This document shows, piece after piece, positions 15,419 through 22,503 of a stretch of DNA of 64,000 nucleotides. A program made the translations under genes and the position numbers. Under the pieces are notes generated by a model, which was given only the letters and a program-made list of their open reading frames with translations, was not told the origin of the DNA and ran no database searches. Source of the stretch: Burkholderiales bacterium. GTDB taxonomy: Bacteria; Pseudomonadota; Gammaproteobacteria; Burkholderiales; Burkholderiaceae_C. How positions within the stretch are numbered: position 1 is the stretch's first letter; each line of letters opens with the position of its first letter. The DNA is taken from NCBI GenBank assembly GCA_017302655.1, contig JAFLDE010000004.1, positions 33,177 through 97,176 on the forward strand, read 5' to 3'.

Positions 15419-16767
15419 AGCGCCGCCTGCTCATCGCGCTCGGGTCGGCGACCTGGACCTTGCCGCTGCTGGCCAAGCCAGACGATCCTCGACTGGTGGC
15501 CGTTCGCGTCTGGCCGGCGCGGGACTACACGCGCGTCACCCTGGAAAGTGACAAGCCGCTGCAGGCGCGCCACTTTCTCACCCCCGACGGTCCGAACCGG
15601 TTGGTGCTGGACATTGAGGGGCTGGACTTGTCGCCTCAACTCAAGGAACTCGTGGCCAAAACGCAGCCGGACGACCCGAACATCGCCGGCGTGCGGGTAG
15701 GACAGTACCTGCCCCGAGTGGTACGGATCGTGTTTGACCTGCGCCAGCCGATCGCACCGCAGGTGTTCACGCTCAAGCCCGTGGCGGCCTACCAGCACCG
15801 ATTGGTGCTGGATCTGTACCCGAAGCAGCCCGCCGCTGATGACCCGCTGCTGGCGCTGATCGAGGAGCGAGAGAGAGAAGACGCGCGCCAAAGCGCAAGA
15901 GAGAGCAGCAGCCCGCCCACTTCGAAGGCGGAGTCGTCGCCGAGTGCCAATGTCGCCTCTGCTGCCGCAATCTCCCCCGCGACCCAGCCCGAGCCGCCCA
16001 AGCCAACTCCCGCACCCCTGCCCCGCCTGCCACGCCATGGCCGCATGGAGCGTCTGGTGGTGGTGGCGCTGGACGCGGGTCACGGCGGCGAAGATCCCGG
16101 CGCCATCGGCCCCACGGGCTTGCGCGAAAAGGACGTGGTCTTGGCCGTGGCCCGGATGCTGCGGGAGCGCTTGGAGGAAGTGCCTGGTCTGCGTGTCCTG
16201 ATGACGCGGGACGGCGACTACTTCGTCCCCCTGCAGGAGCGCGTGCGCAAGGCGCGCAAGGTGGGCGCTGACCTGTTCGTCTCCATCCATGCCGACGCCT
16301 TCATGCGCCCGCAGGCACGCGGCGCCTCTGTGTTCGTGTTGAGCGACGGCGCTGCCACCAGCGCCGCTGCGCGCTGGATGGCGCAGCGCGAGAACGCCGC
16401 CGACGCGGTCGGCGGCCTCAATGTTGGCGCGGTGAAGGACCGGGTGGTCCTGCAAACATTGCTTGACATGAGCACCACGGCCCAGATCGAGGACAGCCTG
16501 AAGCTTGGCGCGGATGTGCTGGGCCAACTGGGCAAGGTTGGTCGGCTGCACAAGCCCCGCGTCGAACAAGCCGGGTTCGCCGTGCTCAAGGCACCGGACA
16601 TTCCCTCCATCCTGGTCGAGACAGCCTTCATCTCCAACCCGGAGGAGGAAGCCAAGCTGCGTGATTCCGCCTACCGCAGGCGTCTGGTGGACGCCATGGC
16701 CCGCGGCCTGCTGCGCTACTTGGCGCGCCGCCCCGCACTGCGACGGGACGTGAAACCTTCGACCTGA
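15415..16767 (+). CDS. amiC: N-acetylmuramoyl-L-alanine amidase with AMIN domain
   Basis: 450 residues. A signal sequence (LLIALGSATWTLPLLA) is followed by an AMIN domain at about 25-135 (VRVWPARDYTRVTLESD; RVVRIVFDLRQPI), a Ser/Pro/Ala-rich linker, and an Amidase_3 catalytic domain. The zinc ligands are visible in ALDAGHGGEDPGA, the Glu of LREKDVVLAVA and SIHADAF, with the catalytic Glu in ILVETAFISNPEEE. This is the AmiC/AmiB pattern used in septal peptidoglycan splitting. It is coupled to tsaE by an ATGA overlap, a common neighbourhood in beta- and gammaproteobacteria. Confidence 0.93.
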   Translation: MKRRLLIALGSATWTLPLLAKPDDPRLVAVRVWPARDYTRVTLESDKPLQARHFLTPDGPNRLVLDIEGLDLSPQLKELVAKTQPDDPNIAGVRVGQYLPRVVRIVFDLRQPIAPQVFTLKPVAAYQHRLVLDLYPKQPAADDPLLALIEEREREDARQSARESSSPPTSKAESSPSANVASAAAISPATQPEPPKPTPAPLPRLPRHGRMERLVVVALDAGHGGEDPGAIGPTGLREKDVVLAVARMLRERLEEVPGLRVLMTRDGDYFVPLQERVRKARKVGADLFVSIHADAFMRPQARGASVFVLSDGAATSAAARWMAQRENAADAVGGLNVGAVKDRVVLQTLLDMSTTAQIEDSLKLGADVLGQLGKVGRLHKPRVEQAGFAVLKAPDIPSILVETAFISNPEEEAKLRDSAYRRRLVDAMARGLLRYLARRPALRRDVKPST

Positions 16768-17069
16768 GGACCTGTGTAAGGCGGGACTCTAGGCGCTTGA
16801 GCACATGGAGGGACGGGGCCGAGCGCAGCAACCGCTTGCGGGAGCCCGCGCCTGGTCTCTTCCGTGCGCTCTCATCGGCATGGACCTGACCGCCCGCACC
16901 CGCGTGGCAAGAGAGGACCCAGGACTGAGGCCCCTCTCCCTGAGTATTTATTCGGAGCCGGCACGGGCGACCCGATCTGTAACATTTCGTTCATGCATAC
17001 AGCCACCGGGTTTCCCCACGCACCCCGTTCCGCCCGACCCTTCGCGGCCCCGGCCTCCTGCCTCTTGCC
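16768..17069. other. 302-bp intergenic region, nothing identified
   Basis: Lies between the amidase stop and the next small gene. It contains an A/T-richer patch around 16945-16995 (GAGTATTTATTCGG, then TGTAACATTTCGTTC), which could hold a promoter, but I see no convincing -35/-10 pair, hairpin terminator or RNA gene. Short open frames here lack ribosome-binding sites. Confidence 0.4.
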
Positions 17070-17282
17070 ATGAACCAAGCTTGGAAGCACTCGCCCACGG
17101 CCCTGCTGCTCGGCGTGCTGATGCTGGCATGGTGGCTCTGGCCCGGCAAGGACGGCGTCCCGCCCAAGACGCAACTCATGGCGCAGGATCCGGCGGCACT
17201 GTTGCGCGATCAAGCACCCGCAGCCGGAGGCGCTGCAAACGCCGCACCGCCCGCGTCTGAGGCCAGCCAAGCGCGCACATGA
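17070..17282 (+). CDS. Small putative membrane protein, unknown
   Basis: 70 residues. One TM segment (TALLLGVLMLAWWLWPG) near the N-terminus is followed by an Ala/Pro-rich tail (AAGGAANAAPPASEAS). No clear ribosome-binding site precedes the ATG and no family is recognised. It is convergent with upp, 29 bp away. It might be a real small membrane protein or chance; the hydrophobic-then-disordered layout makes it plausible. Confidence 0.4.
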   Translation: MNQAWKHSPTALLLGVLMLAWWLWPGKDGVPPKTQLMAQDPAALLRDQAPAAGGAANAAPPASEASQART

Positions 17283-17311
17283 ACCGAACCTGACCCGACC
17301 CGACCGAGTCG

Positions 17312-17941
17312 CTACTCCTTGGTGCCGAAGATCTTGTCTCCGGCGTCACCCAGGCCTGGAATGATGTAGCCCTGCGCGTTGAGGTGCGAGTCGACGGCGG
17401 CGGTCCAGCAACGCACATCGGGGTGCGCAGTTTGCAGGGCCTTCACGCCCTCCGGCGCGGCCACCAGCACCAGCGCCCGCACGTCCTTGCAACCGCGCGC
17501 CTTGAGCAGATCGACGGTGGCGATCATGCTGCCTGCCGTGGCCAGCATGGGGTCGATGATCAGCGCCGTGCGCTCGTCGAGTTGGCCGACGAAGCGGTCG
17601 AAGTAGTTGACCGGCTTGAGCGTCTCGTGGTCACGCGCCAAGCCCACCACACTCACTTTGGCGTTGGGCAGGATGTCGAGCACGCCATCCAGCATGCCCA
17701 GGCCGGCACGCAAGATTGGTACCACGGTGACCTTGCGGCCGGCGATCTGGTCGATCTCCGTGGGCCCGCTCCAGCACTCGATGGTGATCTTCTCGGTGGG
17801 GAAGTCGGCGGTGGCCTCGTAGGCCAGCAACCGCGCCACCTCCTGGGTCAGCTCGCGGAACTTCTTCGTGCTGATGTCGGCTTCGCGCATCAGGCCAACC
17901 TTGTGCTTGACGAGCGGGTGCTTGACTTCGATGACGGACAT
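17312..17941 (-). CDS. upp: Uracil phosphoribosyltransferase
   Basis: 209 residues, the exact family length. It converts uracil and PRPP to UMP in pyrimidine salvage. The N-terminal [22 protein letters not shown], the PRPP-binding loop ([15 protein letters not shown]) and the C-terminal uracil-binding region ([17 protein letters not shown]) are all present. It begins 8 bp after rlmB ends on the same strand, so the two probably share a transcript. Confidence 0.97.
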   Translation of the reverse strand: MSVIEVKHPLVKHKVGLMREADISTKKFRELTQEVARLLAYEATADFPTEKITIECWSGPTEIDQIAGRKVTVVPILRAGLGMLDGVLDILPNAKVSVVGLARDHETLKPVNYFDRFVGQLDERTALIIDPMLATAGSMIATVDLLKARGCKDVRALVLVAAPEGVKALQTAHPDVRCWTAAVDSHLNAQGYIIPGLGDAGDKIFGTKE

Positions 17942-17949
17942 GACGGGTC

Positions 17950-18702
17950 TCAGCCTCTCTGGCGAAGGGATTCGTACAGGCAGATGCCGGCGGCCACGGA
18001 GACGTTCAGGCTCTCCACAGCGCCTCGCATCGGGATGGAAACCAGGCGGTCGCAGGTCTTGGACGTGAGCTGGCGCAGGCCCCTGCCTTCGGCCCCGAGC
18101 ACCCAGGCCAGCGGGCCGCCCAGGGGCGCCTGGTAGATCGAGCCCTCGGCCTGATCCGAGGTACCCACGCAGACGATGTCGCGCTCCTTGAGCTCGCCCA
18201 GGGTGCGCGCGAGGTTGGTGACCATCAGGTAGGGCACGCTCTCGGCGGCGCCGCTGGCCACTTTGGCCACCGTGGCGTTCAGGCCCACCGCGTGGTCACG
18301 CGGTGCCAGCACGGCATGCGCGCCGGCGCCGTCGGCCACGCGCAGGCAGGCACCGAGGTTGTGCGGGTCGGTCACGCCGTCCAGCACCAGCAGCAGGGGC
18401 GTTTCACCGCGCGCCTGCACGTCATCGAGCAGATCGTCGAGGGAGTGCTGCTGCTTGATCGGCTCCACCTTGGCCACGATGCCCTGGTGGCGATCGCTGC
18501 GCGCCAGGCGGTCGAGTTGCAAGACCTCGGTCTCGGCGGTCTTGATGCCGGCTTCTGCGGCGCGTGCCAGCAGGCTTTTCATGCGCGCATCGCGCCGGCT
18601 GGCGTCGAACAACACCAACTGGACGCTGCCGGGGGCAATCTTCAGCCGCGTACTGACAGCATGGAAGCCGAACAGCACGCTGCGGGGTTTGGATTCGGTC
18701 AT
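17950..18702 (-). CDS. rlmB: 23S rRNA (guanosine-2'-O-)-methyltransferase RlmB
   Basis: 250 residues from the ATG at 18702. RlmB is a SPOUT (TrmH-type) methyltransferase that modifies G2251 of 23S rRNA. The N-terminal substrate-binding domain ([13 protein letters not shown]) is followed by the knotted SAM domain with motif 1 [14 protein letters not shown], motif 2 [10 protein letters not shown] and motif 3 [17 protein letters not shown]. The start overlaps the stop of the upstream DUF1624 gene by 4 bp. An in-frame upstream extension exists but reads across that gene in the wrong frame. Confidence 0.94.
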   Translation of the reverse strand: MTESKPRSVLFGFHAVSTRLKIAPGSVQLVLFDASRRDARMKSLLARAAEAGIKTAETEVLQLDRLARSDRHQGIVAKVEPIKQQHSLDDLLDDVQARGETPLLLVLDGVTDPHNLGACLRVADGAGAHAVLAPRDHAVGLNATVAKVASGAAESVPYLMVTNLARTLGELKERDIVCVGTSDQAEGSIYQAPLGGPLAWVLGAEGRGLRQLTSKTCDRLVSIPMRGAVESLNVSVAAGICLYESLRQRG

Positions 18703-19406
18703 GCGGCCATTGTCCGTTGCCACAGCGTCAGCAGGCCGATGAGCACCGGCTGGTGCAGCAGGTAAAAGCTCAAGGGCCACTGGCCCAGGCGAACCAACGG
18801 AGCCGGGGCGCTGCCGGCCAGCCAGCCGCGCAGCGAGGTCGACTGGGCGGCCACCAGGCCCACCAGCAGCGGCGCCGCCCAGGGCAGCAGCGGCACGTAG
18901 TCCTCGGTGACGGGCTTGTGCGTCACCAGGCCCGCCCAGTTGGTGAGGCGGGAGTCGAAAACGGGGTGCTGCACGGCGTGCGGCAGGGCCACGGCGGCGG
19001 CCGCCAGCAACAGAAGCGCGGGGCTTGGCAGTCGCGCCAGGCCAAATTGCGCCAGCGGCAGCAACACCGCGAAAGCGTGCAACACGCCAAAGCTGATGTA
19101 ACTCTTGGGGAAGGCGAGCCAAGACCCGACGCTGACCAACAGCGCCGCCCCGGCCACTTGCATCCAGCGGCGCCAGAACGCGGCGGGCTCGCGCTGGCGC
19201 GACACACCGAGCGCCAGCCCCGCCCAGAACAGAAACCCGGACAGGATGGCGACGCGCTGCCCGATCCATAACGGGTCCGAGTAGAAGTTCCACGTGGTGA
19301 CGCGGAACCACGCCAAGTCAAAGCAGAAGTGGAAGGCCGCCATCCACAGCATCCAGGTCGCGCGCAGCGCATCCAAGCGGGGCAAGCGGGGGTTCAGCTG
19401 GGGCAT
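18699..19406 (-). CDS. DUF1624 / heparan-alpha-glucosaminide N-acetyltransferase-like membrane protein
   Basis: About 235 residues from the ATG at 19406. The start RLDALRATWMLWMAAFHFCFD is the DUF1624 signature, in which the His is thought to be catalytic in the eukaryotic homologue HGSNAT. Roughly seven TM helices follow, ending in WPLSFYLLHQPVLIGLLTL, which resembles acyltransferase-type membrane proteins. The acyl acceptor is unknown. It is cotranscribed with rlmB and upp and diverges from the PEP-CTERM gene. Confidence 0.85.
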   Translation of the reverse strand: MPQLNPRLPRLDALRATWMLWMAAFHFCFDLAWFRVTTWNFYSDPLWIGQRVAILSGFLFWAGLALGVSRQREPAAFWRRWMQVAGAALLVSVGSWLAFPKSYISFGVLHAFAVLLPLAQFGLARLPSPALLLLAAAAVALPHAVQHPVFDSRLTNWAGLVTHKPVTEDYVPLLPWAAPLLVGLVAAQSTSLRGWLAGSAPAPLVRLGQWPLSFYLLHQPVLIGLLTLWQRTMAA

Positions 19407-19431
19407 GGCGCGCAGTGTCGCCGCGCCATTC

Positions 19432-19445
19432 GGGGCATTTGCCCC
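19432..19445. promoter_or_regulatory. 14-bp palindrome upstream of a sigma-54 promoter
   Basis: Perfect inverted repeat GGGGCATTTGCCCC, ending 43 bp before the -24 element. It could be a binding site for the sigma-54 activator (PrsR-type in PEP-CTERM systems), although such sites are usually further upstream. It also lies just upstream of the divergent DUF1624 start. Confidence 0.35.
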
Positions 19446-19488
19446 AACTCTGATCCGGCCGCCCTGGGGGTTCGACGCCTGCACTCAT

Positions 19489-19504
19489 TGGCACGGCACT
19501 TGCC
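19489..19504 (+). promoter_or_regulatory. Sigma-54 promoter (-24/-12) of the PEP-CTERM gene
   Basis: TGGCACGGCACTTGCC matches the RpoN consensus TGGCAC-N5-TTGC without mismatch in the core. The -12 GC falls at about 19502-19503, putting the transcription start near 19514, about 20 bp before the ATG at 19535, with a ribosome-binding site (TTGGAG) between. RpoN-dependent, PrsK/PrsR-linked expression of PEP-CTERM proteins is known in several proteobacteria. Confidence 0.75.
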
Positions 19505-19534
19505 CTTGCAGCTCCAACCTCTTGGAGTGTCCCC

Positions 19535-20347
19535 ATGCGCCTCGCCGTCCTCGCCCTGTCTCTTCTTGCGTGGAATGCCCACGCGCAATCGTCGCTCCCT
19601 GCGGGTTGGCAATGCACCGGCGTGTGCGGCTGGATGGCGGCGCAGGGCGACATCGGCGCTTCACCGGAAGCCCAGGTGGGCTATGGCTTTCTGAGCACCG
19701 CCGGCTCCACGGTCTACGGCAGCTCGCCCTTGCAACTCGACCCGAACAGCCGGGGCAGCGGCACGGAGACCAACGGCTCTCGCTTGCTCAGCCCGTCGTT
19801 CTCGCTGGTGGCAGGAGAGACCTTCCGCGCGCACTTCAACTACGCCTCGACCGATGGCAAGGGCTTCGACGACTACGCCTGGGCGCGCTTGGTGCGGGCC
19901 GACACCGGCGCCCTCGTGCAGTGGCTGTTCACGGCGCGCAGCTCCAACAGCGGCACGCGCAACATCGTGCCGGGCGACGTGCTACCCCGCGACGCGTTCG
20001 ACCCCCGCACGGTGCTGGTGAACTACGACGAGTACGAGTTCAACACGCGCGATGCCGCGCAGCCGATCGACTGGACGCCCCTGGGCTTCAGCAACGGAAG
20101 CTGCTGGCGCAGCAATGCGGCGGGCTGCGGCTTCACCGGCTGGCTGACCGCCGAGGTGCAGGCGCCCAGCAGCCAGAGCTATCGGTTGGAGATCGGCATC
20201 GTGAACTGGGGCGATGAGGCCTACGACAGCGCCCTCGCCTTCGACCTCGCCGGCCTGGCGCCGACGGTGCCCGAGCCGCGCAGCGCGGCCCTGCTCGGCT
20301 TGGGGCTGGGCTTGCTGCGGCTGACGGCCCGGAAGCGCCAGACCTGA
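19535..20347 (+). CDS. PEP-CTERM sorting-domain protein (NF038132-like)
   Basis: 270 residues. A signal peptide (MRLAVLALSLLAWNAHA) is followed by a Gly/Ser-rich extracellular domain with a CTGVCGW pair at the start and a later Cys pair (GSCWRSNAAGCGF). The domain pattern (AGETFRAHFNYASTDGKGFDDYAWARL) resembles the NF038132 group. The C-terminus is a textbook exosortase signal: VPEPRSAALLGLGLGLLRL followed by basic residues. It should be exported, cut at the PEP motif by an exosortase and released or anchored with exopolysaccharide. No exosortase gene lies in the window, so the enzyme must be elsewhere. Confidence 0.85.
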   Translation: MRLAVLALSLLAWNAHAQSSLPAGWQCTGVCGWMAAQGDIGASPEAQVGYGFLSTAGSTVYGSSPLQLDPNSRGSGTETNGSRLLSPSFSLVAGETFRAHFNYASTDGKGFDDYAWARLVRADTGALVQWLFTARSSNSGTRNIVPGDVLPRDAFDPRTVLVNYDEYEFNTRDAAQPIDWTPLGFSNGSCWRSNAAGCGFTGWLTAEVQAPSSQSYRLEIGIVNWGDEAYDSALAFDLAGLAPTVPEPRSAALLGLGLGLLRLTARKRQT

Positions 20348-20420
20348 ATCGGCACGGAACGCTTCGCCAGCAGGCGGTGGGCGGCAGGGTCGCGGCGGGG
20401 TCCTGCTATCTTTGCCGTTG

Positions 20421-21191
20421 ATGACCGCCTCCACACCGACGTCCCCCGGGGTGCACCAAATTGCGCCCGACCGCCCGCTGCACTGGCTGTGGCAGGGCAT
20501 GACCGACTTCCGCCGCTGCCCGTTTCCCGGGCTGGTGCACGGCTTCCTGATGTGGGCCTTTGGCGTCACCTTGCTGACGCTGTTCGGCCAGCGCTTTTGG
20601 CTGTTGGCCGGGGCCTTGAGTGGTTTCCTGCTGGTGGCCCCGCTGCTGGCCACGGGGCTCTACGCAGTGAGCCGCGAGTTGCGCGCCGGGCGCAAAGTGG
20701 TGCTGGCCACGGCGCTTCGCCAGTGGACGCCCAACCATCCTGCGCTGATGCGGTTCGGCGTGCTGCTGGCGCTGGCGGGCACGGGCTGGGTGCTGACCTC
20801 GGCGGCGCTCATCACCCTCATGGCGCCTGCGCCGGTGAACAGCCCGGGTGACTTCCTGCGCGTCGTTGTGCTGGCGCGCGAGGGCTGGTTGTTCGAGCTG
20901 TGGCTGCTGCTGGGCGCGCTGCTGGCGGCGCCGGTGTTCGCCTCCAGCGTGGTATCCATCCCGCTCTTGCTCGACCAGCGGGTGACCCTGCTCACGGCGG
21001 TGCTCACCAGTTGGCGCGTGGTATTGCAGCAGCCCGGCACCATGGCCATCTGGGCGGGCCTGTTGATGGGGCTCACGGTGCTGGCCCTGCTGCCGCTGAT
21101 GGTGGGCTTGATCCCGGTGATGCCGGTGCTGGCACACGCCAGCTGGCATGCCTACACGGACTTGGTAGAGCGCCCCAAGGCGGCCGCGTGA
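20421..21191 (+). CDS. DUF2189 multi-pass membrane protein
   Basis: 256 residues from the ATG at 20421. About six TM helices, with the DUF2189 features PLHWLWQGMTDFRRCPFPGL at the start, LLVAPLLATGLYAVSRELR, and SWRVVLQQPGTMAIWAGLL followed by PVMPVLAHASWHAYTDLV at the end. No function is established for the family. The stop overlaps the next start by one base (TGATG), so it is translationally linked to the DUF2788 gene. Confidence 0.88.
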   Translation: MTASTPTSPGVHQIAPDRPLHWLWQGMTDFRRCPFPGLVHGFLMWAFGVTLLTLFGQRFWLLAGALSGFLLVAPLLATGLYAVSRELRAGRKVVLATALRQWTPNHPALMRFGVLLALAGTGWVLTSAALITLMAPAPVNSPGDFLRVVVLAREGWLFELWLLLGALLAAPVFASSVVSIPLLLDQRVTLLTAVLTSWRVVLQQPGTMAIWAGLLMGLTVLALLPLMVGLIPVMPVLAHASWHAYTDLVERPKAAA

Positions 21192-21403
21192 TGGGCGGTT
21201 TCAACGAGGAGCAAATCGCGCAGTTCGGCCTGACATTCGGGGTCGGGGCGTTCATGCTCTACATGGTGTTCATCATCCTGCAACTGGCGCGGGAGTCGAA
21301 GGCAGGCAAGTTCGGCACATTCGTGCTGTTCCTGGCCCTGGGGGTCGGTATCCTGGGCTTCGCGATGAAGGGAGTCATCAAGTGGTGGATGGGCGTCGAG
21401 TAG
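21191..21403 (+). CDS. DUF2788 small membrane protein
   Basis: 70 residues, the family's normal size. Two TM helices (LTFGVGAFMLYMVFIILQL and GTFVLFLALGVGILGFAM) are joined by a short basic loop (ARESKAGK). Family function unknown. It starts at TGATG with the preceding stop and overlaps the following HtrA gene by 22 bp in another frame, making a tight three-gene unit. Confidence 0.85.
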   Translation: MGGFNEEQIAQFGLTFGVGAFMLYMVFIILQLARESKAGKFGTFVLFLALGVGILGFAMKGVIKWWMGVE

Positions 21404-22488
21404 TTCGCCGTTCTGCGCTGGCGGTGCTGGGCCTGGGTCTGCTGGCCAACGGCTACGTGCTGGGCCGAGGCGGGGTGCACGCGCAGCCCCGCGCGGTGAC
21501 CCCGCGCGGACCGCTGGAAGCCGACGAGGCGGCCCATGTGGCGCTCTTCAAGCGCGTCTCGCCCTCGGTGGTGCACATCACCACCACGCAGGCGCAACGG
21601 GACTTTTTCTCGCGGCAGGTCTTCGAGGCACCAGCGGGCACAGGCTCGGGCTTCATTTGGGACGACGACGGCCACGTGGTGACCAACTTTCACGTGATCA
21701 ATGGGGCAAGCAGCGCCAAGGTCCTGCTCTCCGATCAAAGCGAGTACGCCGCGCAGCACGTGGGCTCGTTCCCGGACCGGGACCTGGCGGTGCTGCGCAT
21801 CGAGGCGCCGGCCGACAAGCTGCGAGCGATCGCCGTGGGCACCAGCCGCGACCTGCAGGTGGGCCAGCGGGTCTACGCCATTGGCAACCCCTTCGGCCTG
21901 GACTTCACGCTCACGACGGGCATCGTGTCGGCGCTGAACCGCGAGATCGAAGGCATGAACCGGCGCTCCATCCGCGGTGCCATCCAGACCGACGCGGCCA
22001 TCAACCCCGGCAACAGCGGCGGCCCCTTGCTTGACTCGGCCGGCCGCCTCATCGGCGTCAACACGCAGATTTACAGCCCCAGCGGCGCCAGCGCCGGCAT
22101 CGGCTTCGCGATTCCCGTTGATGAAGTCAACCGCGTGGTACCGCGCCTGATCCGAGACGGTCGCTTCATCCGCCCCAGCCTGGCCATTCGCCCAGGCAAT
22201 GCCCGGTTGTCGCGCGCACTGAACCTGCCCAAGGGCGTGCCCGTGGTGCTGGTGCAGGAAGGTTCGCCCGCAGCGCGTGCCGGTCTGCAGGCCTTCCGGC
22301 AACGTCGCGACGGCGACATCGAACCCGGCGACGTCATCACTGCCTTGGGCGAGGTGGCCGTGGCCGATTGGGACGATTTGCTCACCGAGCTGGAAAAGCG
22401 CCAGGTGGGTGAGAGCGTACGACTCAGCCTCTGGCGCTCCGGGCGTACACGGCAACTCAGCGTGCTGCTGCGCGCTGAGCAACCTTGA
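21382..22488 (+). CDS. HtrA/Deg-type periplasmic serine protease (S1C)
   Basis: 368 residues from a GTG at 21382 (a second GTG at 21385 is possible). An N-terminal membrane anchor or signal (SALAVLGLGLLANGYVLG) is followed by the trypsin-like domain with triad His in VVTNFHVI, Asp in PDRDLAVLRI and Ser in NPGNSGGPLLD. One PDZ domain follows (about 275-365; VPVVLVQEGSPAARAGL, EPGDVITALGEVAV). A single PDZ with an N-terminal anchor resembles DegS/AlgW more than DegP. It would act in envelope protein quality control or regulated proteolysis. Confidence 0.93.
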   Translation: MVDGRRVVRRSALAVLGLGLLANGYVLGRGGVHAQPRAVTPRGPLEADEAAHVALFKRVSPSVVHITTTQAQRDFFSRQVFEAPAGTGSGFIWDDDGHVVTNFHVINGASSAKVLLSDQSEYAAQHVGSFPDRDLAVLRIEAPADKLRAIAVGTSRDLQVGQRVYAIGNPFGLDFTLTTGIVSALNREIEGMNRRSIRGAIQTDAAINPGNSGGPLLDSAGRLIGVNTQIYSPSGASAGIGFAIPVDEVNRVVPRLIRDGRFIRPSLAIRPGNARLSRALNLPKGVPVVLVQEGSPAARAGLQAFRQRRDGDIEPGDVITALGEVAVADWDDLLTELEKRQVGESVRLSLWRSGRTRQLSVLLRAEQP

Positions 22489-22503
22489 TCAGCGCTGCAG
22501 GCC

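Noticed and set aside
16864-17073. Short open frame in the gap after the amidase
   Set aside because: No ribosome-binding site, no hydrophobic or domain pattern, and it overlaps the next gene's start.
18703-19311. N-terminal extension of the rlmB frame
   Set aside because: It overlaps the DUF1624 gene in the wrong frame; the RlmB family start fits the ATG at 18702.
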